A stretch of 64,000 bases of DNA from Rossellomorea marisflavi (GTDB lineage Bacteria; Bacillota; Bacilli; Bacillales; Bacillaceae_B), in contig NZ_LGUE01000001.1 of the NCBI RefSeq assembly GCF_001274775.1, positions 714,334-778,333 on the forward strand, read 5' to 3'. Below the pieces are notes generated by a model. It had not been told where the DNA came from, did no database searches, and worked only from the letters and a program-made list of their open reading frames with translations. The position numbers and the translations under genes are program-made. Positions within the stretch are counted from its first letter, which is position 1; each line of letters opens with the position of its first letter. Below are positions 17,412 through 27,013 of the stretch, piece after piece.

Positions 17412-17555
17412 GTGAATTATGGATACGGTTGTGACCCATGTTACCAGGGCGGGTATGGCTACCCGACAGGTGGCTATTCAGGCGGATTTGCCTTGATTGT
17501 CGTCCTTTTCATTCTATTGATCATTATTGGAGCCGTTTGCTACTGCGGGGATTGA
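17412..17555 (+). CDS. YjcZ family small protein, sporulation-associated type
   Basis: GTG 17412, five bases after AAGGAGTGG, opens a 47-codon frame. The N-terminal half is Gly/Tyr-rich ([20 protein letters not shown]) and the C-terminal half is the hydrophobic [17 protein letters not shown], the hallmark of the YjcZ family in spore-formers. Unusually for the family it carries four Cys (CDPC, CYC). The gene stands alone between two terminators. Confidence 0.8.
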   Translation: MNYGYGCDPCYQGGYGYPTGGYSGGFALIVVLFILLIIIGAVCYCGD

Positions 17556-17640
17556 TAAAACAAACAGAAGCTCCCGTGGAATCCTGGGTAGGGGAATACC
17601 CTCTGATGATGGGGAGCCATGAATTCAACTTTGCACATAC

Positions 17641-17674
17641 AAAAACCACGCTTGGAGTCCAAGCGTGGTTTTTG
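17641..17674. terminator. bidirectional terminator
   Basis: AAAAACCACGCTTGG and CCAAGCGTGGTTTTT pair around AGT, between yjcZ and the convergent chemoreceptor gene. Confidence 0.85.
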
Positions 17675-17728
17675 CGTTGTATTGGATCTTTTCTCCGGTT
17701 TGTAAGGGATGGCATCGGTGATGGATTC

Positions 17729-19495
17729 TTAAATCTTGAAGTTCGAGATGATCCCTTTTAGTGCTTCTGCCTGCTTTGAGAGCTCTGAGGCGCTTGCCGT
17801 CACTTGTTCCATCGCCGCAGAACCTTCTTCAGCAGCGGCCGCTGTCGTTTCGGTATTGGCAGCCGTAGACTCACTGATTTCGTTTACGGCGGCAAATGAT
17901 GAAGCTACTTCCTGGGAGAGGTTAAGCGTTTCATGGATATGCCCCACCATTTCTTCCACTACGGAAGAAGTTCTCTCTGTGTGCTTGAGGATATCCTTCA
18001 GTGCAGAATTGGTCATATTGGTTGTTTCCACTCCAGCAATGACTTCCTTCACACCCTCGGCATTCTGATCGATGATAAGATCGACTTCCTCCTGGATGCT
18101 GTGGACGATTCCCGTCACACCTTTTGCTGCATCCCTTGATTGTTCGGCAAGTTTTCTTACTTCATCGGCCACCACGGCGAATCCGCGTCCGTGCTCTCCT
18201 GCCCGGGCGGCTTCAATGGCGGCATTCAGTGCTAGAAGATTCGTTTGTTCTGAAATATCCGTGATGGTTGCAATGATGGCGGATATTTCAGATGAGCGCT
18301 TCCCAAGGGCTTCGACTGTCCGGGTCGTGTGGGCCATTGTTTCTTCGATTCCCTGCATCTTTGCAGAGGATTCCCGTACGGATTCTCCGCCTTTTTCTGC
18401 AGCGTTCTTCATCCCGATTGCGGTGGATTTCACTTGCTCCGCCTGCTGGAACAGGAAGCGGGAAGCTTCTTCAAGGCTGTTCATCTTATGTAATGAAGCA
18501 GACATGCGGGTCGTGGTGTCTTCGCTACCTGCCGCGATTTCACTTGAAGTTTCGGCAATGGATGAGATCGTGTGAGAGGTTTCCTCTGCAGAAGCAAGCA
18601 GTTCTTGTGAGCTTGCTGATACATTTTCCGCCATTTCAGTCACCTGGCGGACAAGGACGGATATGCCTGCAATCAGCTTATTCGTATCCTCTGCGAGACC
18701 ACCGAGCTCATCACGGCTCTTGACATGGATGCGTTTCGTCAAGTCTCCGCCGGCATCGGCGATTTCGAGTATGGATGTACTGATTTTACGTGTATTCTTC
18801 AGGATCGTCCTCGACAGCCATATGCTGAAGATCACAATCAGGATGATGGCTAGCATGGATAGGCTCCCCGTGATGATCTTGGAGTTCATCACCAAGGTAT
18901 TGAGGGAATCCATACGCTTTTCGAGATCTTTCTCCTGTGTCTCGGTGATCATATCCACATAGGAGCGGATTCCGTCTATGTATTTCTTACCGGTTCCGGT
19001 TTCCACAAGGGCTGCGGCCTCTTTGAAGCCATCTGTTTCCCTCTTATCAATGACGCGGTCGACGAATTGGATCCAGAATGAGTACTGCTTGTCGATTTTT
19101 TCGAGCTTGCTCATTTGATCAGGGTTCTCTTTAAGGAGCTTCTTTAATTCTGCCAAATTCTCATTCACTTGTTTTTTTCCATTATCATACGGAGCAAGGA
19201 AACCGCTCGCCCCTGTGATCACATAGCCTTGTTCTCCGATCTCGATTTCATTGAGCAATCGCGACAGATCCTTAGCTGTGGCGTCTATGGCCATGTCCGA
19301 TTCAATCAATTTGTCCATTTCGGCTTCAAGCTTGGTTGTATTCAGATAGGATGTATACGCAATGACCCATATGATGATGGCAAGTACGCTGAATGATAGG
19401 ACGACTTTTCCACGAATTGATCGAAAGTAAGGGTTTTTCTTTCCCTTTTTTTCTTTATCTTGCTTTTTTTTTCGGTGTTTTATTTTTTTCTTCAC
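17729..19495 (-). CDS. methyl-accepting chemotaxis protein
   Basis: The 588-residue receptor has a very basic N-terminus ([20 protein letters not shown]), a first membrane helix (about residues 30-50), an extracytoplasmic helical sensor of CHASE3 type ([13 protein letters not shown]), a second membrane helix near residue 215, HAMP, and a signalling domain with the invariant hairpin tip [23 protein letters not shown] (quoted in part). It controls CheA kinase according to an unknown ligand. Start GTG 19495 follows GGAGGGGGAAAC. A promoter is visible at 19559-19587. No other chemotaxis gene is nearby. Confidence 0.93.
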   Translation of the reverse strand: MKKKIKHRKKKQDKEKKGKKNPYFRSIRGKVVLSFSVLAIIIWVIAYTSYLNTTKLEAEMDKLIESDMAIDATAKDLSRLLNEIEIGEQGYVITGASGFLAPYDNGKKQVNENLAELKKLLKENPDQMSKLEKIDKQYSFWIQFVDRVIDKRETDGFKEAAALVETGTGKKYIDGIRSYVDMITETQEKDLEKRMDSLNTLVMNSKIITGSLSMLAIILIVIFSIWLSRTILKNTRKISTSILEIADAGGDLTKRIHVKSRDELGGLAEDTNKLIAGISVLVRQVTEMAENVSASSQELLASAEETSHTISSIAETSSEIAAGSEDTTTRMSASLHKMNSLEEASRFLFQQAEQVKSTAIGMKNAAEKGGESVRESSAKMQGIEETMAHTTRTVEALGKRSSEISAIIATITDISEQTNLLALNAAIEAARAGEHGRGFAVVADEVRKLAEQSRDAAKGVTGIVHSIQEEVDLIIDQNAEGVKEVIAGVETTNMTNSALKDILKHTERTSSVVEEMVGHIHETLNLSQEVASSFAAVNEISESTAANTETTAAAAEEGSAAMEQVTASASELSKQAEALKGIISNFKI

Positions 19496-19849
19496 CGTTT
19501 CCCCCTCCTTTTATAAGAAAAAAGTAGTATGACAGGTTGAACTTACCACTATTTTAACTGTATACATAGGATTAATCTAGTGGTCAATCCATCAAATTGT
19601 CGAAAAAGGTAGAATTTTTCGGGACTATTATCCTGTTTCAGATAAACGGATGGAATCAAAGTTTTTTCAAGGAAGACGAAAGATTCCAGGATTTCCACAT
19701 AAATATAGTGGAGAAGGAATTTTCTTATCAACACATGGTGTCCGCTGGAATCCTGCTGAATAATCGTGGATTTTCCGGATCGATGGTTGATGTATCGCCT
19801 CCAACCAGATCGAACAAAGAGAGATTATTATCCGTTCAGGAGGGACGCT
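19496..19849. other. divergent intergenic region, chemoreceptor/kam cluster
   Basis: It holds the - strand chemoreceptor promoter at 19559-19587. No convincing promoter for the + strand lysine cluster could be picked by eye, and there is no ORF with a Shine-Dalgarno. Confidence 0.5.
19559..19587 (-). promoter_or_regulatory. sigma-A promoter of the chemoreceptor gene
   Basis: Read on -, TTGACC (19587-19582), a 17-base spacer and TATACA (19564-19559). No sigma-D-type TAAA/GCCGATAT element is seen. Confidence 0.6.
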
Positions 19850-21157
19850 ATGCTTCGTTCACATTTGATCAAGCCGCTTATCGGTGAATATTATCCGACG
19901 ATCGATTATGGAAAAGGGATCTATTTGTATGATGATAGTGGACAAGAATATATTGATGCGTGTTCAGGGGCGGTTACCGCCAATCTGGGTCACGGGATGG
20001 AGGATATCCTGCAATCGATCGTGCAGCAGGGCAATAAGGTGGCATTCGTCTATCGCTCGCAGTTCAGCAATCAGCCGGCTGAGGATCTGGCTGCATTCTT
20101 ATATGAAAAGACGGGGTATGCCTGGAGTTTCTTTGTCAACAGCGGATCGGAAGCAGTAGAGACGGCAATCAAGATTGCGATTCAGCATTGGCAGGAGCAG
20201 GGTAGATCCTCGAAGACTCGTATTCTATCAAGATGGCTGAGCTATCACGGCATCACGATGGGTGCACTCTCTGCATCCGGTCACCCTGTCAGGCGTGAAC
20301 GTTTTGATGGTCATCTGGGGGATTGGCCGACAGTGGAGCCCCCGTACTGCCTTCGCTGTCCATTCGGTAAAGTATATCCATCTTGCGGCTTATTCTGTGC
20401 AGACCAACTCGATACCATGATCCGCCGCATAGGAGCAGATCAAATTGCCGCCTTTGTTGCCGAGCCCGTCATCGGTGCTGCAGGAGGGGCGATTGTGCCT
20501 CCGAAGGGATACGAGAAAAGGATCCGGGAAATCTGTGATCACCACGACATTCTCTACATTTCCGATGAAGTCATGACCGGTTGCGGGAGGACGGGTACAT
20601 TTTTGACTCTGGAACAGTCCGGAGTGGAAGCGGATATCGTGACGATCGGAAAGGGGTTGAGCGCTGGATACGCCCCCATTGCGGCTACACTCGTCTCTGA
20701 CCGGGTCATGAATCCCGTTCTGAGCGGATCGAAGGTCGTCATGAGTGGGCATACATTCAGCGGTAATCCCTTATCGGCTGCAGCAGCCCTTGCAGTACTG
20801 AAATTGATCGACAAAGAGGACATCATTTCACAAGTCCAATCAAAAGGAACGTATATGCGCAATCTCCTTGAAAAGCTCAAGGGAGAATTCCACTTTATCG
20901 AGGAGGTCCGTGGGAAAGGACTGCTCATCGGTCTAGAAATGGTGGAAGGAGCGGGCAGCCCATTCACTTCCCTGATTGTCAAGAAGGGAATCCAAAACGG
21001 GATCCTTCTGTATCCTGCCGCAGCGGGGATCGACGGAAGGAGCGGGTCTGCCATCATGATTGCCCCACCTCTCAACAGTTCAAAGCGGGACTTGGAGGAA
21101 ATCTGTTTGCGGCTGAAAGCGGCCTTGAGGGAGTCAGCGGCAGAATGGAAGGAGTAG
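19850..21157 (+). CDS. yodT: class III aminotransferase of the beta-lysine pathway (YodT)
   Basis: The 435-residue PLP enzyme of the omega/acetylornithine type shows DACSGAVTANLGH, VNSGSEAVETAIK, the PLP-binding DEVMTGCGRTGTF and the Schiff-base region IGKGLSAGYAPIAA. In the kam cluster it is expected to deaminate N-acetyl-beta-lysine to the 3-oxo acid; this is inferred from context. Start ATG 19850 follows AGGAGGGAC. A longer frame to 19766 has no Shine-Dalgarno. First gene of the yodTSRQ block. Confidence 0.88.
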   Translation: MLRSHLIKPLIGEYYPTIDYGKGIYLYDDSGQEYIDACSGAVTANLGHGMEDILQSIVQQGNKVAFVYRSQFSNQPAEDLAAFLYEKTGYAWSFFVNSGSEAVETAIKIAIQHWQEQGRSSKTRILSRWLSYHGITMGALSASGHPVRRERFDGHLGDWPTVEPPYCLRCPFGKVYPSCGLFCADQLDTMIRRIGADQIAAFVAEPVIGAAGGAIVPPKGYEKRIREICDHHDILYISDEVMTGCGRTGTFLTLEQSGVEADIVTIGKGLSAGYAPIAATLVSDRVMNPVLSGSKVVMSGHTFSGNPLSAAAALAVLKLIDKEDIISQVQSKGTYMRNLLEKLKGEFHFIEEVRGKGLLIGLEMVEGAGSPFTSLIVKKGIQNGILLYPAAAGIDGRSGSAIMIAPPLNSSKRDLEEICLRLKAALRESAAEWKE

Positions 21158-21162
21158 AAAGG

Positions 21163-21861
21163 ATGGGTGCTCACAAAAGCAAGCTATGTAGTTTTGAAGA
21201 GATCAAACCGGTCTTCAGGGACGGAATGCACATGATGTTTGGGGGATTCGGGGGAATCGGGACCCCTCCGACCATTGTGAAGCATGTATTGTCATGGGGA
21301 GTGAAGGACCTGACCATCATCGGGAACGATACGGGTTTTCCCCATATCGGCATCGGACAGCTTGTGGCCGCACAGCGTGTGAAGAAGGTGATTGCTTCCC
21401 ATATCGGTTCGAACCCCATCGCGGGGACCATGATGAGTGATGGCCGGCTTGAAGTAGAGTTCTCGCCTCAGGGAATCCTCGCCGAGCGCATCCGGGCAGG
21501 CGGGGTGGGGATTCAGGCGATCATCACTTCAATCGGTTCTGACGACCCCTACCTGAATCAAGGAAAGCAGACCGTTCTCCTGGATGGGCAGAACTATCTG
21601 ATTGAAACGGCCCTGACGGCGGAAGTGGGGATTGTCATGGCAAAAGCGGCAGACACATTCGGTAACCTCATCTTTGACAAGAGTGCCAGGAACACGAACC
21701 CCGTTGTGGCCATGGCTTCTGATATCACCATTGTGGAGGCGGAGGAGATAGTTCCCTTTGGGGAATTGGATCCTGAAGAAATCGTGACGTCAGGAGTATT
21801 TGTGGACTACATTGTACCATCGGAAGGAGTCGATTGGAGATGGGTGTGGGAAACGGTCTAA
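21163..21861 (+). CDS. yodS: CoA-transferase subunit A (YodS)
   Basis: The 232-residue alpha subunit of a class I CoA-transferase has the glycine-rich GGFGGIGTPPTIV and IIGNDTGFPHIGIG of the family. With the next gene it should move CoA onto the 3-oxo-acetamidohexanoate made by YodT, by analogy with acetoacetate CoA-transferases. Start ATG 21163 is eight bases after AAGGAG, which overlaps the end of yodT. Its 3' end overlaps the subunit B start. Confidence 0.87.
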   Translation: MGAHKSKLCSFEEIKPVFRDGMHMMFGGFGGIGTPPTIVKHVLSWGVKDLTIIGNDTGFPHIGIGQLVAAQRVKKVIASHIGSNPIAGTMMSDGRLEVEFSPQGILAERIRAGGVGIQAIITSIGSDDPYLNQGKQTVLLDGQNYLIETALTAEVGIVMAKAADTFGNLIFDKSARNTNPVVAMASDITIVEAEEIVPFGELDPEEIVTSGVFVDYIVPSEGVDWRWVWETV

Positions 21862-22505
21862 AAGAGCGCCTGGCAAGGAGGGCCGCTCAGGAAGTGGAAG
21901 AGAATACGGTTGTCAATCTAGGCATCGGGATCCCGAGTCTGGTTCCTGATTATCTTCCAGGGGGATTTCCAGTCCTCTTTCAATCGGAGAACGGGATCAT
22001 CGGAATCGGGGAAGCACCAGGAAAAGGAAGGGAAGATCCTGCCCTCTGCAATGCCGGGGGCTACCCTGTCACAATGGTGAAGGGCGGGGCATTCACAGAC
22101 AGCGCGGTGGCGTTTGCCATGATCCGGAGGGGACTCATCGATTTGACGATCCTCGGCTCCTTGCAGGTGAGCGGCAAGGGAGACCTGGCGAATTGGATCA
22201 TCCCGGGGAAGAAGGTCCCGGGGATGGGCGGAGCGACGGAACTCGCGGCGTGTGCTCGCAGGGTCATCGTCGTCATGACCCATACGGATAAGTTCGGGGG
22301 CCCAAAGATCCTGGGGGAATGTACGCTCCCATTGACAGCCAGGGAATGCGTATCCATGATCATCACGGATCAGGCGGTATTCCGATTCGAGAACGGAGAG
22401 ATGGTATTGAAGGAAATCTTCAAGCCTTTTACCATCGAAGACATTCGCTCATCGACAGAAGCAGAGTTTTCTGTAGATCCGCATATGTTGTTCGTGGAAG
22501 GATAA
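21840..22505 (+). CDS. yodR: CoA-transferase subunit B (YodR)
   Basis: The 221-residue beta subunit contains the catalytic glutamate in QSENGIIGIG (about residue 49) and the terminal conserved TDQAVFRFENG. It overlaps yodS by 22 bases, typical of obligate heteromeric partners. Start ATG 21840 lies ten bases after CGGAAGGAG; TTG 21834 is too close to it. It is followed after 12 bases by yodQ. Confidence 0.87.
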   Translation: MGVGNGLKERLARRAAQEVEENTVVNLGIGIPSLVPDYLPGGFPVLFQSENGIIGIGEAPGKGREDPALCNAGGYPVTMVKGGAFTDSAVAFAMIRRGLIDLTILGSLQVSGKGDLANWIIPGKKVPGMGGATELAACARRVIVVMTHTDKFGGPKILGECTLPLTARECVSMIITDQAVFRFENGEMVLKEIFKPFTIEDIRSSTEAEFSVDPHMLFVEG

Positions 22506-22517
22506 GGGGGGATGACC

Positions 22518-23780
22518 GTGGAGCGACATCTGATTGCACAGGCCGTAGCGGAACGAAGAAAAGAAACCATTGCATTTCTTCAACGTCTTGTACAGGAGGA
22601 CAGTATTAGAGGAAATGAAGCGGGAGCACAGGCAGTGATCATTGAAAAATGCCGGAAGTTAGGAATGGAACTCGATATTTGGGAGATTGATCGAACCGAA
22701 GTGGAATCCCATCCCTTTTTTCGATGCGACCGCGAACAGTTTACTGGCAACCCCAATGTCGTAGGGGTCCTGAAGGGAACTGGGGGAGGAAAAAGCCTGA
22801 TATTAAATGGACATATCGACGTCGTCCCCGCGGGAGACAGAAAGGATTGGAGTGCCGATCCCTATAGTGGAAAGGTGGAGAATGGCCGCTTATATGGTCG
22901 TGGATCCACCGATATGAAAGGGGGTACAGCTTCCCTTCTTCTGGCCATCGAAGCGGTCCAAAGTCTTGGGGTTCCATTGAAGGGATCGGTGATCTTTCAG
23001 AGCGTCATCGAAGAAGAAAGCGGTGGTGCCGGGACACTCGCTGCTCTCAAGAGGGGGTATGTAGCCGATGGGGCCATCATTCCGGAACCGACGAATATGA
23101 AGATTTTCCCGAAGCAGCAGGGCTCCATGTGGTTCAGGCTGAAGGTGAAGGGGAAGTCCGCCCATGGCGGCACGAGGTATGAAGGTGTTAGTGCAATCGA
23201 CAATGCGGTCACCGTCATCCAAAGACTGCATGAACTGGAAAGGGATCGTAACGACCGTGTGGACGACCCGCTGTATGAGAACATCCCCATTCCCCTGCCT
23301 ATTAATATCGGCAAGATTTCAAGCGGTGAATGGCCGTCAAGTGTTCCGGATGTGGCCATCATCGAAGGGAGGATCGGCGTCGGTCCATGGGAGGATATGG
23401 AATCGGTCGAGGAAGAATTGATTGAAGCACTCGGAGATTTGAAGAAGATCGATGAATGGTTCGATCAGCACCCCGTGGAAATCGAGTGGTTCGGCGGCAG
23501 GTGGCAGCCCGGAAGTCTTGAACCCGGTCATCCATTGATCCAAACGCTCTCGGAGGAGTTTCAAAAGGTGTGCGCTGTCCGGCCGGTAATCGAAGCTTCC
23601 CCATGGGGGACCGACGGTGGGATCCTGTCCAAAGGGGCGGGGATACCGGTTGCCGTGTTTGGACCCGGGACAACGGAACTCGCCCATGACGCCGATGAGT
23701 CCATCGAGCTTGAGCATCTATTCAAGTCGGCAGAAATCCTGGCGGGATTCATCGTTGAATGGTGCAACCAACCCGTATGA
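22518..23780 (+). CDS. yodQ: M20 family deacylase (YodQ)
   Basis: The 420-residue metallohydrolase of the ArgE/DapE/ACY1 type shows metal ligands LNGHIDVVPAG, GRGSTDMKGG, SVIEEESGGAG and a late His in TTELAHDADE. In this pathway it is expected to remove the acetyl group at the 4-acetamidobutyryl stage; that step is inferred from the cluster. GTG 22518 is preferred because AAGGGGGG ends 6 bases upstream; ATG 22512 touches the Shine-Dalgarno. Last gene of the first block: 168 bases separate it from yodP. Confidence 0.85.
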   Translation: MERHLIAQAVAERRKETIAFLQRLVQEDSIRGNEAGAQAVIIEKCRKLGMELDIWEIDRTEVESHPFFRCDREQFTGNPNVVGVLKGTGGGKSLILNGHIDVVPAGDRKDWSADPYSGKVENGRLYGRGSTDMKGGTASLLLAIEAVQSLGVPLKGSVIFQSVIEEESGGAGTLAALKRGYVADGAIIPEPTNMKIFPKQQGSMWFRLKVKGKSAHGGTRYEGVSAIDNAVTVIQRLHELERDRNDRVDDPLYENIPIPLPINIGKISSGEWPSSVPDVAIIEGRIGVGPWEDMESVEEELIEALGDLKKIDEWFDQHPVEIEWFGGRWQPGSLEPGHPLIQTLSEEFQKVCAVRPVIEASPWGTDGGILSKGAGIPVAVFGPGTTELAHDADESIELEHLFKSAEILAGFIVEWCNQPV

Positions 23781-23898
23781 CGGTGAGTGATGGTAAACGT
23801 AATTTCTCGCTGTCGGAATAAAAAGACAAAAAATTCAAAATAAACAGTAAAAATAATCTTGACCTGTCTAATTGTGGGTAAAGGTCTTATAAGAAGAC

Positions 23899-23928
23899 TT
23901 CATAACCCTCTTGGAGCATTCATATGTT
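23899..23928 (+). promoter_or_regulatory. candidate sigma-E promoter before yodP-kamA
   Basis: TTCATAAC (23899-23906), a 14-base spacer and CATATGTT (23921-23928) resemble the mother-cell sigma-E consensus (ATA at -35, CATAnnnT at -10). The B. subtilis kam operon is known to be sigma-E controlled, which supports the reading. Confidence 0.4.
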
Positions 23929-23948
23929 GGTAAAAAGGGGAGGCTGCT

Positions 23949-24779
23949 ATGCAAACATATGAAACCATCACCCTGACACATGGAAAGGCATCCATCTATA
24001 AAGATCTACCGAATCGCCGCCTGCGGATCGATGAAATCAACGGCAGTGTCGATCAGGTCGTCCGGCATGTGGAGGAGGAGTGCCGAGCGGGTGCGTATGA
24101 AAAAATCATTGTCAAAGCGAAGAAGGGTCAGTGTGATTCCTTGACGGAACAGGGGTACGTGAGGGAAGGAAGGCTGTCTGCTTATTTCAACGGAAGTGAA
24201 GCCATCTGGATGAGTAAATTCCTGACGGATGAACGGCGTAACAGTTTGTACTGGAAAAAGGAAGATGACATTCTCCAGGCAATCATGAAAAAGAAAGGGG
24301 GGGCGGTTTCACCGGAACAGGAGATACAGGTTTGCGGGGAGAGCCACGTAGAACAGCTTGCTGACCTATACCGTGCCGTATTCGAGGTATATCCGGTTCC
24401 ACTTCATGATCCTTCCTATATCCGGCACTCGATGGAAAATGGGACAATCTTTGTGTGCATCGAAGAAAACGGGACGATCATCAGTGCAGCATCTGCGGAA
24501 GTCAACCCCACGTTTTGCAATGCAGAGCTGACCGACTGCGCAACCAGCCCCTTGCACAGAAAGGGCGGGCACATGAAGCATCTTCTGCTCCGCCTTGAAC
24601 GAGAGCTCGTGAAGAGGAAGATTTTCTGCTCCTATACCATTGCCAGGTCTCTTTCACCCGGGATGAATGCGGCGTTTTGGCAGCTTGGCTATCGGTATAT
24701 GGGGAGACTGGCGAATAACTGCATCATCTTCGATAAAATGGAAGATATGAACATTTGGGAAAAAGACCTGAGCCGTTGA
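23949..24779 (+). CDS. yodP: beta-lysine N-acetyltransferase (YodP/AblB)
   Basis: The 276-residue GNAT protein matches AblB/YodP in length and in its place just before kamA. The N-terminal half is family-specific; the acetyl-CoA fold is in the C-terminal half (AELTDCATSPLHRKGGHMKH, then an ARSLSPGMNAAFWQLGY segment). AblB acetylates beta-lysine on the epsilon nitrogen. AGGCTGC with an upstream AAGGGG serves as Shine-Dalgarno. A candidate sigma-E promoter precedes it. Confidence 0.88.
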   Translation: MQTYETITLTHGKASIYKDLPNRRLRIDEINGSVDQVVRHVEEECRAGAYEKIIVKAKKGQCDSLTEQGYVREGRLSAYFNGSEAIWMSKFLTDERRNSLYWKKEDDILQAIMKKKGGAVSPEQEIQVCGESHVEQLADLYRAVFEVYPVPLHDPSYIRHSMENGTIFVCIEENGTIISAASAEVNPTFCNAELTDCATSPLHRKGGHMKHLLLRLERELVKRKIFCSYTIARSLSPGMNAAFWQLGYRYMGRLANNCIIFDKMEDMNIWEKDLSR

Positions 24780-24819
24780 TGGCGATCAGGTTTAATATTG
24801 AGCAAAGCGGGTGTTTTAT

Positions 24820-26241
24820 TTGAAAATGAATCTGTATTCCCCTAAAAGGCATTGGAAGGAAATTGACTTATGGAAAGATGTCACGGAGGAGCAATGGGAT
24901 AACTGGCTTTGGCAGCTGACCAATACGATCAGGACCCTTGATGATCTGAAAAAGGTGGTCAATCTGACCCCTGAAGAAGAAGAGGGAGTCAAGATTTCCA
25001 CGAAAACGATTCCACTGAATATAACCCCTTATTACGCGTGGCTCATGAATGAGGATGACCCGCGCTGTCCGATCCGCATGCAATCGGTGCCGATCGGACA
25101 GGAAATCAACAAAACGAGATATGACCTGGAGGATCCCCTTCATGAGGATGAAGATTCTCCTGTGCCGGGACTCACCCACCGCTATCCGGATCGTGTACTA
25201 TTCCTCGTGACCAATCAATGTTCCATGTATTGCCGTTACTGCACGAGAAGGAGGTTTTCCGGACAGATCGGAATGGGTGTACCCAAAAAGCAACTTGACG
25301 CTGCCATCGACTATATCAGGAATACGCCTGCCGTCCGGGATGTGTTGCTATCCGGAGGTGATGGTCTTCTCATCAATGATCAGATCCTTGAATACATCCT
25401 GAAGAATCTCAGGGAGATCCCCCATGTCGAGATCATCCGGATCGGGACGCGAGCGCCTGTGGTATTCCCCCAGCGGATTACAGAGAATCTATGTTCCATC
25501 TTGAAAAAGTATCATCCAATATGGCTGAATACCCACTTCAATACGTCGATTGAAATCACGGAGGAATCGAAGAAAGCGTGCGAGATGCTCGCAGATGCAG
25601 GGGTGCCTGTCGGCAATCAGGCAGTCATACTGGCAGGCATCAATGACAGCGTGCCGATCATGAAGAAGCTCATGCATGACCTGGTGAAGATCAGGGTGCG
25701 CCCATACTACATCTATCAGTGTGACCTGTCCGAGGGAATCGGACATTTCCGGGCCCCCGTTTCCAAAGGGTTGGAGATCATCGAGGGATTAAGGGGGCAT
25801 ACGTCGGGATATGCGGTGCCTACCTTCGTTCTGGATGCACCGGGTGGAGGAGGGAAGATCTCCCTTCAACCGAACTACCTGATCTCACAGAGCGCATCGA
25901 AAGTAGTGGTGAGGAACTTCGAAGGGGTCATTTCCACCTATCCAGAACCGGAAGGCTACGTAGCTGGAAGGGCAGATGAGTACTTTAAGGGCATCTATCA
26001 TGATGAGGAACTGAAGGAGCCTACCATCGGCATTGCTGGACTCATGCACGATACCCATGCGTCCTTGACGCCGTCGGGTCTGAAGCGGCTTGAACGGAGA
26101 AAGGCGTATGAAGAGAACCCTGATCATCATTCCCTGAAGAACTTCAGGGACAAACGGGACCAATTGAAGGAGAAGAAGCACCAGGCGATGCTGTCCAAGT
26201 TGGAAAATCAGTCGTCCCCTAAGGAGGGGAATGAAAAATGA
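24820..26241 (+). CDS. kamA: lysine 2,3-aminomutase
   Basis: The 473-residue radical-SAM, PLP-dependent enzyme converts L-lysine to beta-lysine. The cluster-binding CSMYCRYC is at residues 134-141 (Cys 134, 138, 141). TRRRFSGQIG follows, and LDAPGGGGKISLQP provides the later PLP/zinc region. The N-terminus (KMNLYSPKRHWKEIDLWKDV) aligns with B. subtilis KamA if translation begins at TTG 24820, six bases after GCGGGTG; GTG 24811 is the alternative. The last bases overlap yokU. Confidence 0.95.
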   Translation: MKMNLYSPKRHWKEIDLWKDVTEEQWDNWLWQLTNTIRTLDDLKKVVNLTPEEEEGVKISTKTIPLNITPYYAWLMNEDDPRCPIRMQSVPIGQEINKTRYDLEDPLHEDEDSPVPGLTHRYPDRVLFLVTNQCSMYCRYCTRRRFSGQIGMGVPKKQLDAAIDYIRNTPAVRDVLLSGGDGLLINDQILEYILKNLREIPHVEIIRIGTRAPVVFPQRITENLCSILKKYHPIWLNTHFNTSIEITEESKKACEMLADAGVPVGNQAVILAGINDSVPIMKKLMHDLVKIRVRPYYIYQCDLSEGIGHFRAPVSKGLEIIEGLRGHTSGYAVPTFVLDAPGGGGKISLQPNYLISQSASKVVVRNFEGVISTYPEPEGYVAGRADEYFKGIYHDEELKEPTIGIAGLMHDTHASLTPSGLKRLERRKAYEENPDHHSLKNFRDKRDQLKEKKHQAMLSKLENQSSPKEGNEK

Positions 26242-26522
26242 CCGCAGACGGTAAGACGTGTGAATGGTGCGGCAGTGGTGTGACAGATTCAGTGACAACC
26301 GTCTATTGGGAGCTTCCGGACGGTACAAGATCGATTGAAATCCATGATGTTCCCGGGATCCTCTGTGGGTCATGCGGCATGGAATATCAAGATGAAGAGG
26401 TGATCATGGACATCGAAGATCAGCTCATGCTCATGGACACCAAGGCGATTCCAAAATCTGTAGATTTCAAGGAGTTGCTCCAGATGCCCAAATTCTTGAA
26501 AAAGAATTACTTCCGGTTTTAG
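26238..26522 (+). CDS. yokU: YokU family zinc-ribbon protein
   Basis: The 94-residue protein has CEWC and CGSC pairs (about residues 8-11 and 43-46) that form an MqsA/YgiT-like zinc ribbon, followed by a short helical tail. It overlaps kamA by four bases, an arrangement shared with B. subtilis. It lacks the HTH domain of true MqsA antitoxins and no toxin is adjacent, so a simple antitoxin role is unlikely. Its function in the lysine cluster is unknown. Confidence 0.88.
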   Translation: MTADGKTCEWCGSGVTDSVTTVYWELPDGTRSIEIHDVPGILCGSCGMEYQDEEVIMDIEDQLMLMDTKAIPKSVDFKELLQMPKFLKKNYFRF

Positions 26523-26607
26523 CACCTGGTCCGGAGCCTTTCCCTTTACGAACGGAATATCATCGGCTATCCTTTTAGAAAACGAATTGAAGGATAGGTG
26601 ACGGCCA

Positions 26608-26832
26608 GTGAGAAAATCATTTTACCACTACCTGATGAAACATAGACAGCCATCTGCAAAGGATGATCTCACAGCATTTGCCAATGCTGCCTACGATGAT
26701 CATGCCTTCCCGAAACACTCCGGAGAATATGACGAAATCAGTTCCTATTTGGAATTCAACGGTCATTACCTCGACAGCATGGTCATCTTCGACCGTGCGT
26801 GGGAGATGTATCTGCAGGATGAAAAAGCCTGA
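26608..26832 (+). CDS. yozE: YozE family (UPF0346) SAM-like protein
   Basis: The 74-residue helical protein starts at GTG 26608, eight bases after AGGATAGGTG. SFYHYLMKHRQP, FPKHSGEYDEISSYLE and a C-terminal SMVIFDRAWEMYL are conserved in the YozE_SAM_like family. The fold resembles a SAM domain and its role is unknown. It is located next to yokU as in B. subtilis. Confidence 0.88.
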   Translation: MRKSFYHYLMKHRQPSAKDDLTAFANAAYDDHAFPKHSGEYDEISSYLEFNGHYLDSMVIFDRAWEMYLQDEKA

Positions 26833-26882
26833 GGGCAGGCACCCGCACATTTTCATAAGCGCAAATGCGCTGCCGATAGCCA

Positions 26883-26921
26883 AAAGGCCGGGGACTGACG
26901 TCATTTCCCGGCCTTTCTCCA
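26883..26921 (+). terminator. intrinsic terminator after yozE
   Basis: AAAGGCCGGG (26883-26892) pairs with CCCGGCCTTT (26907-26916), then TCTCC. The T-run is weak. Confidence 0.6.
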
Positions 26922-27013
26922 ACTCTAAGCTCTGTTGTTGAAACGTAAATCTTATTTACCGATACAAGGGTCCCTGCATATCATATAAAAAAGTCGATTA
27001 GGGTGAGGGGAGA

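Noticed and set aside
26238..26522. MqsA-type antitoxin
   Set aside because: YokU has only the zinc-ribbon half and no HTH, and no toxin gene is adjacent; it is the usual partner of kamA.
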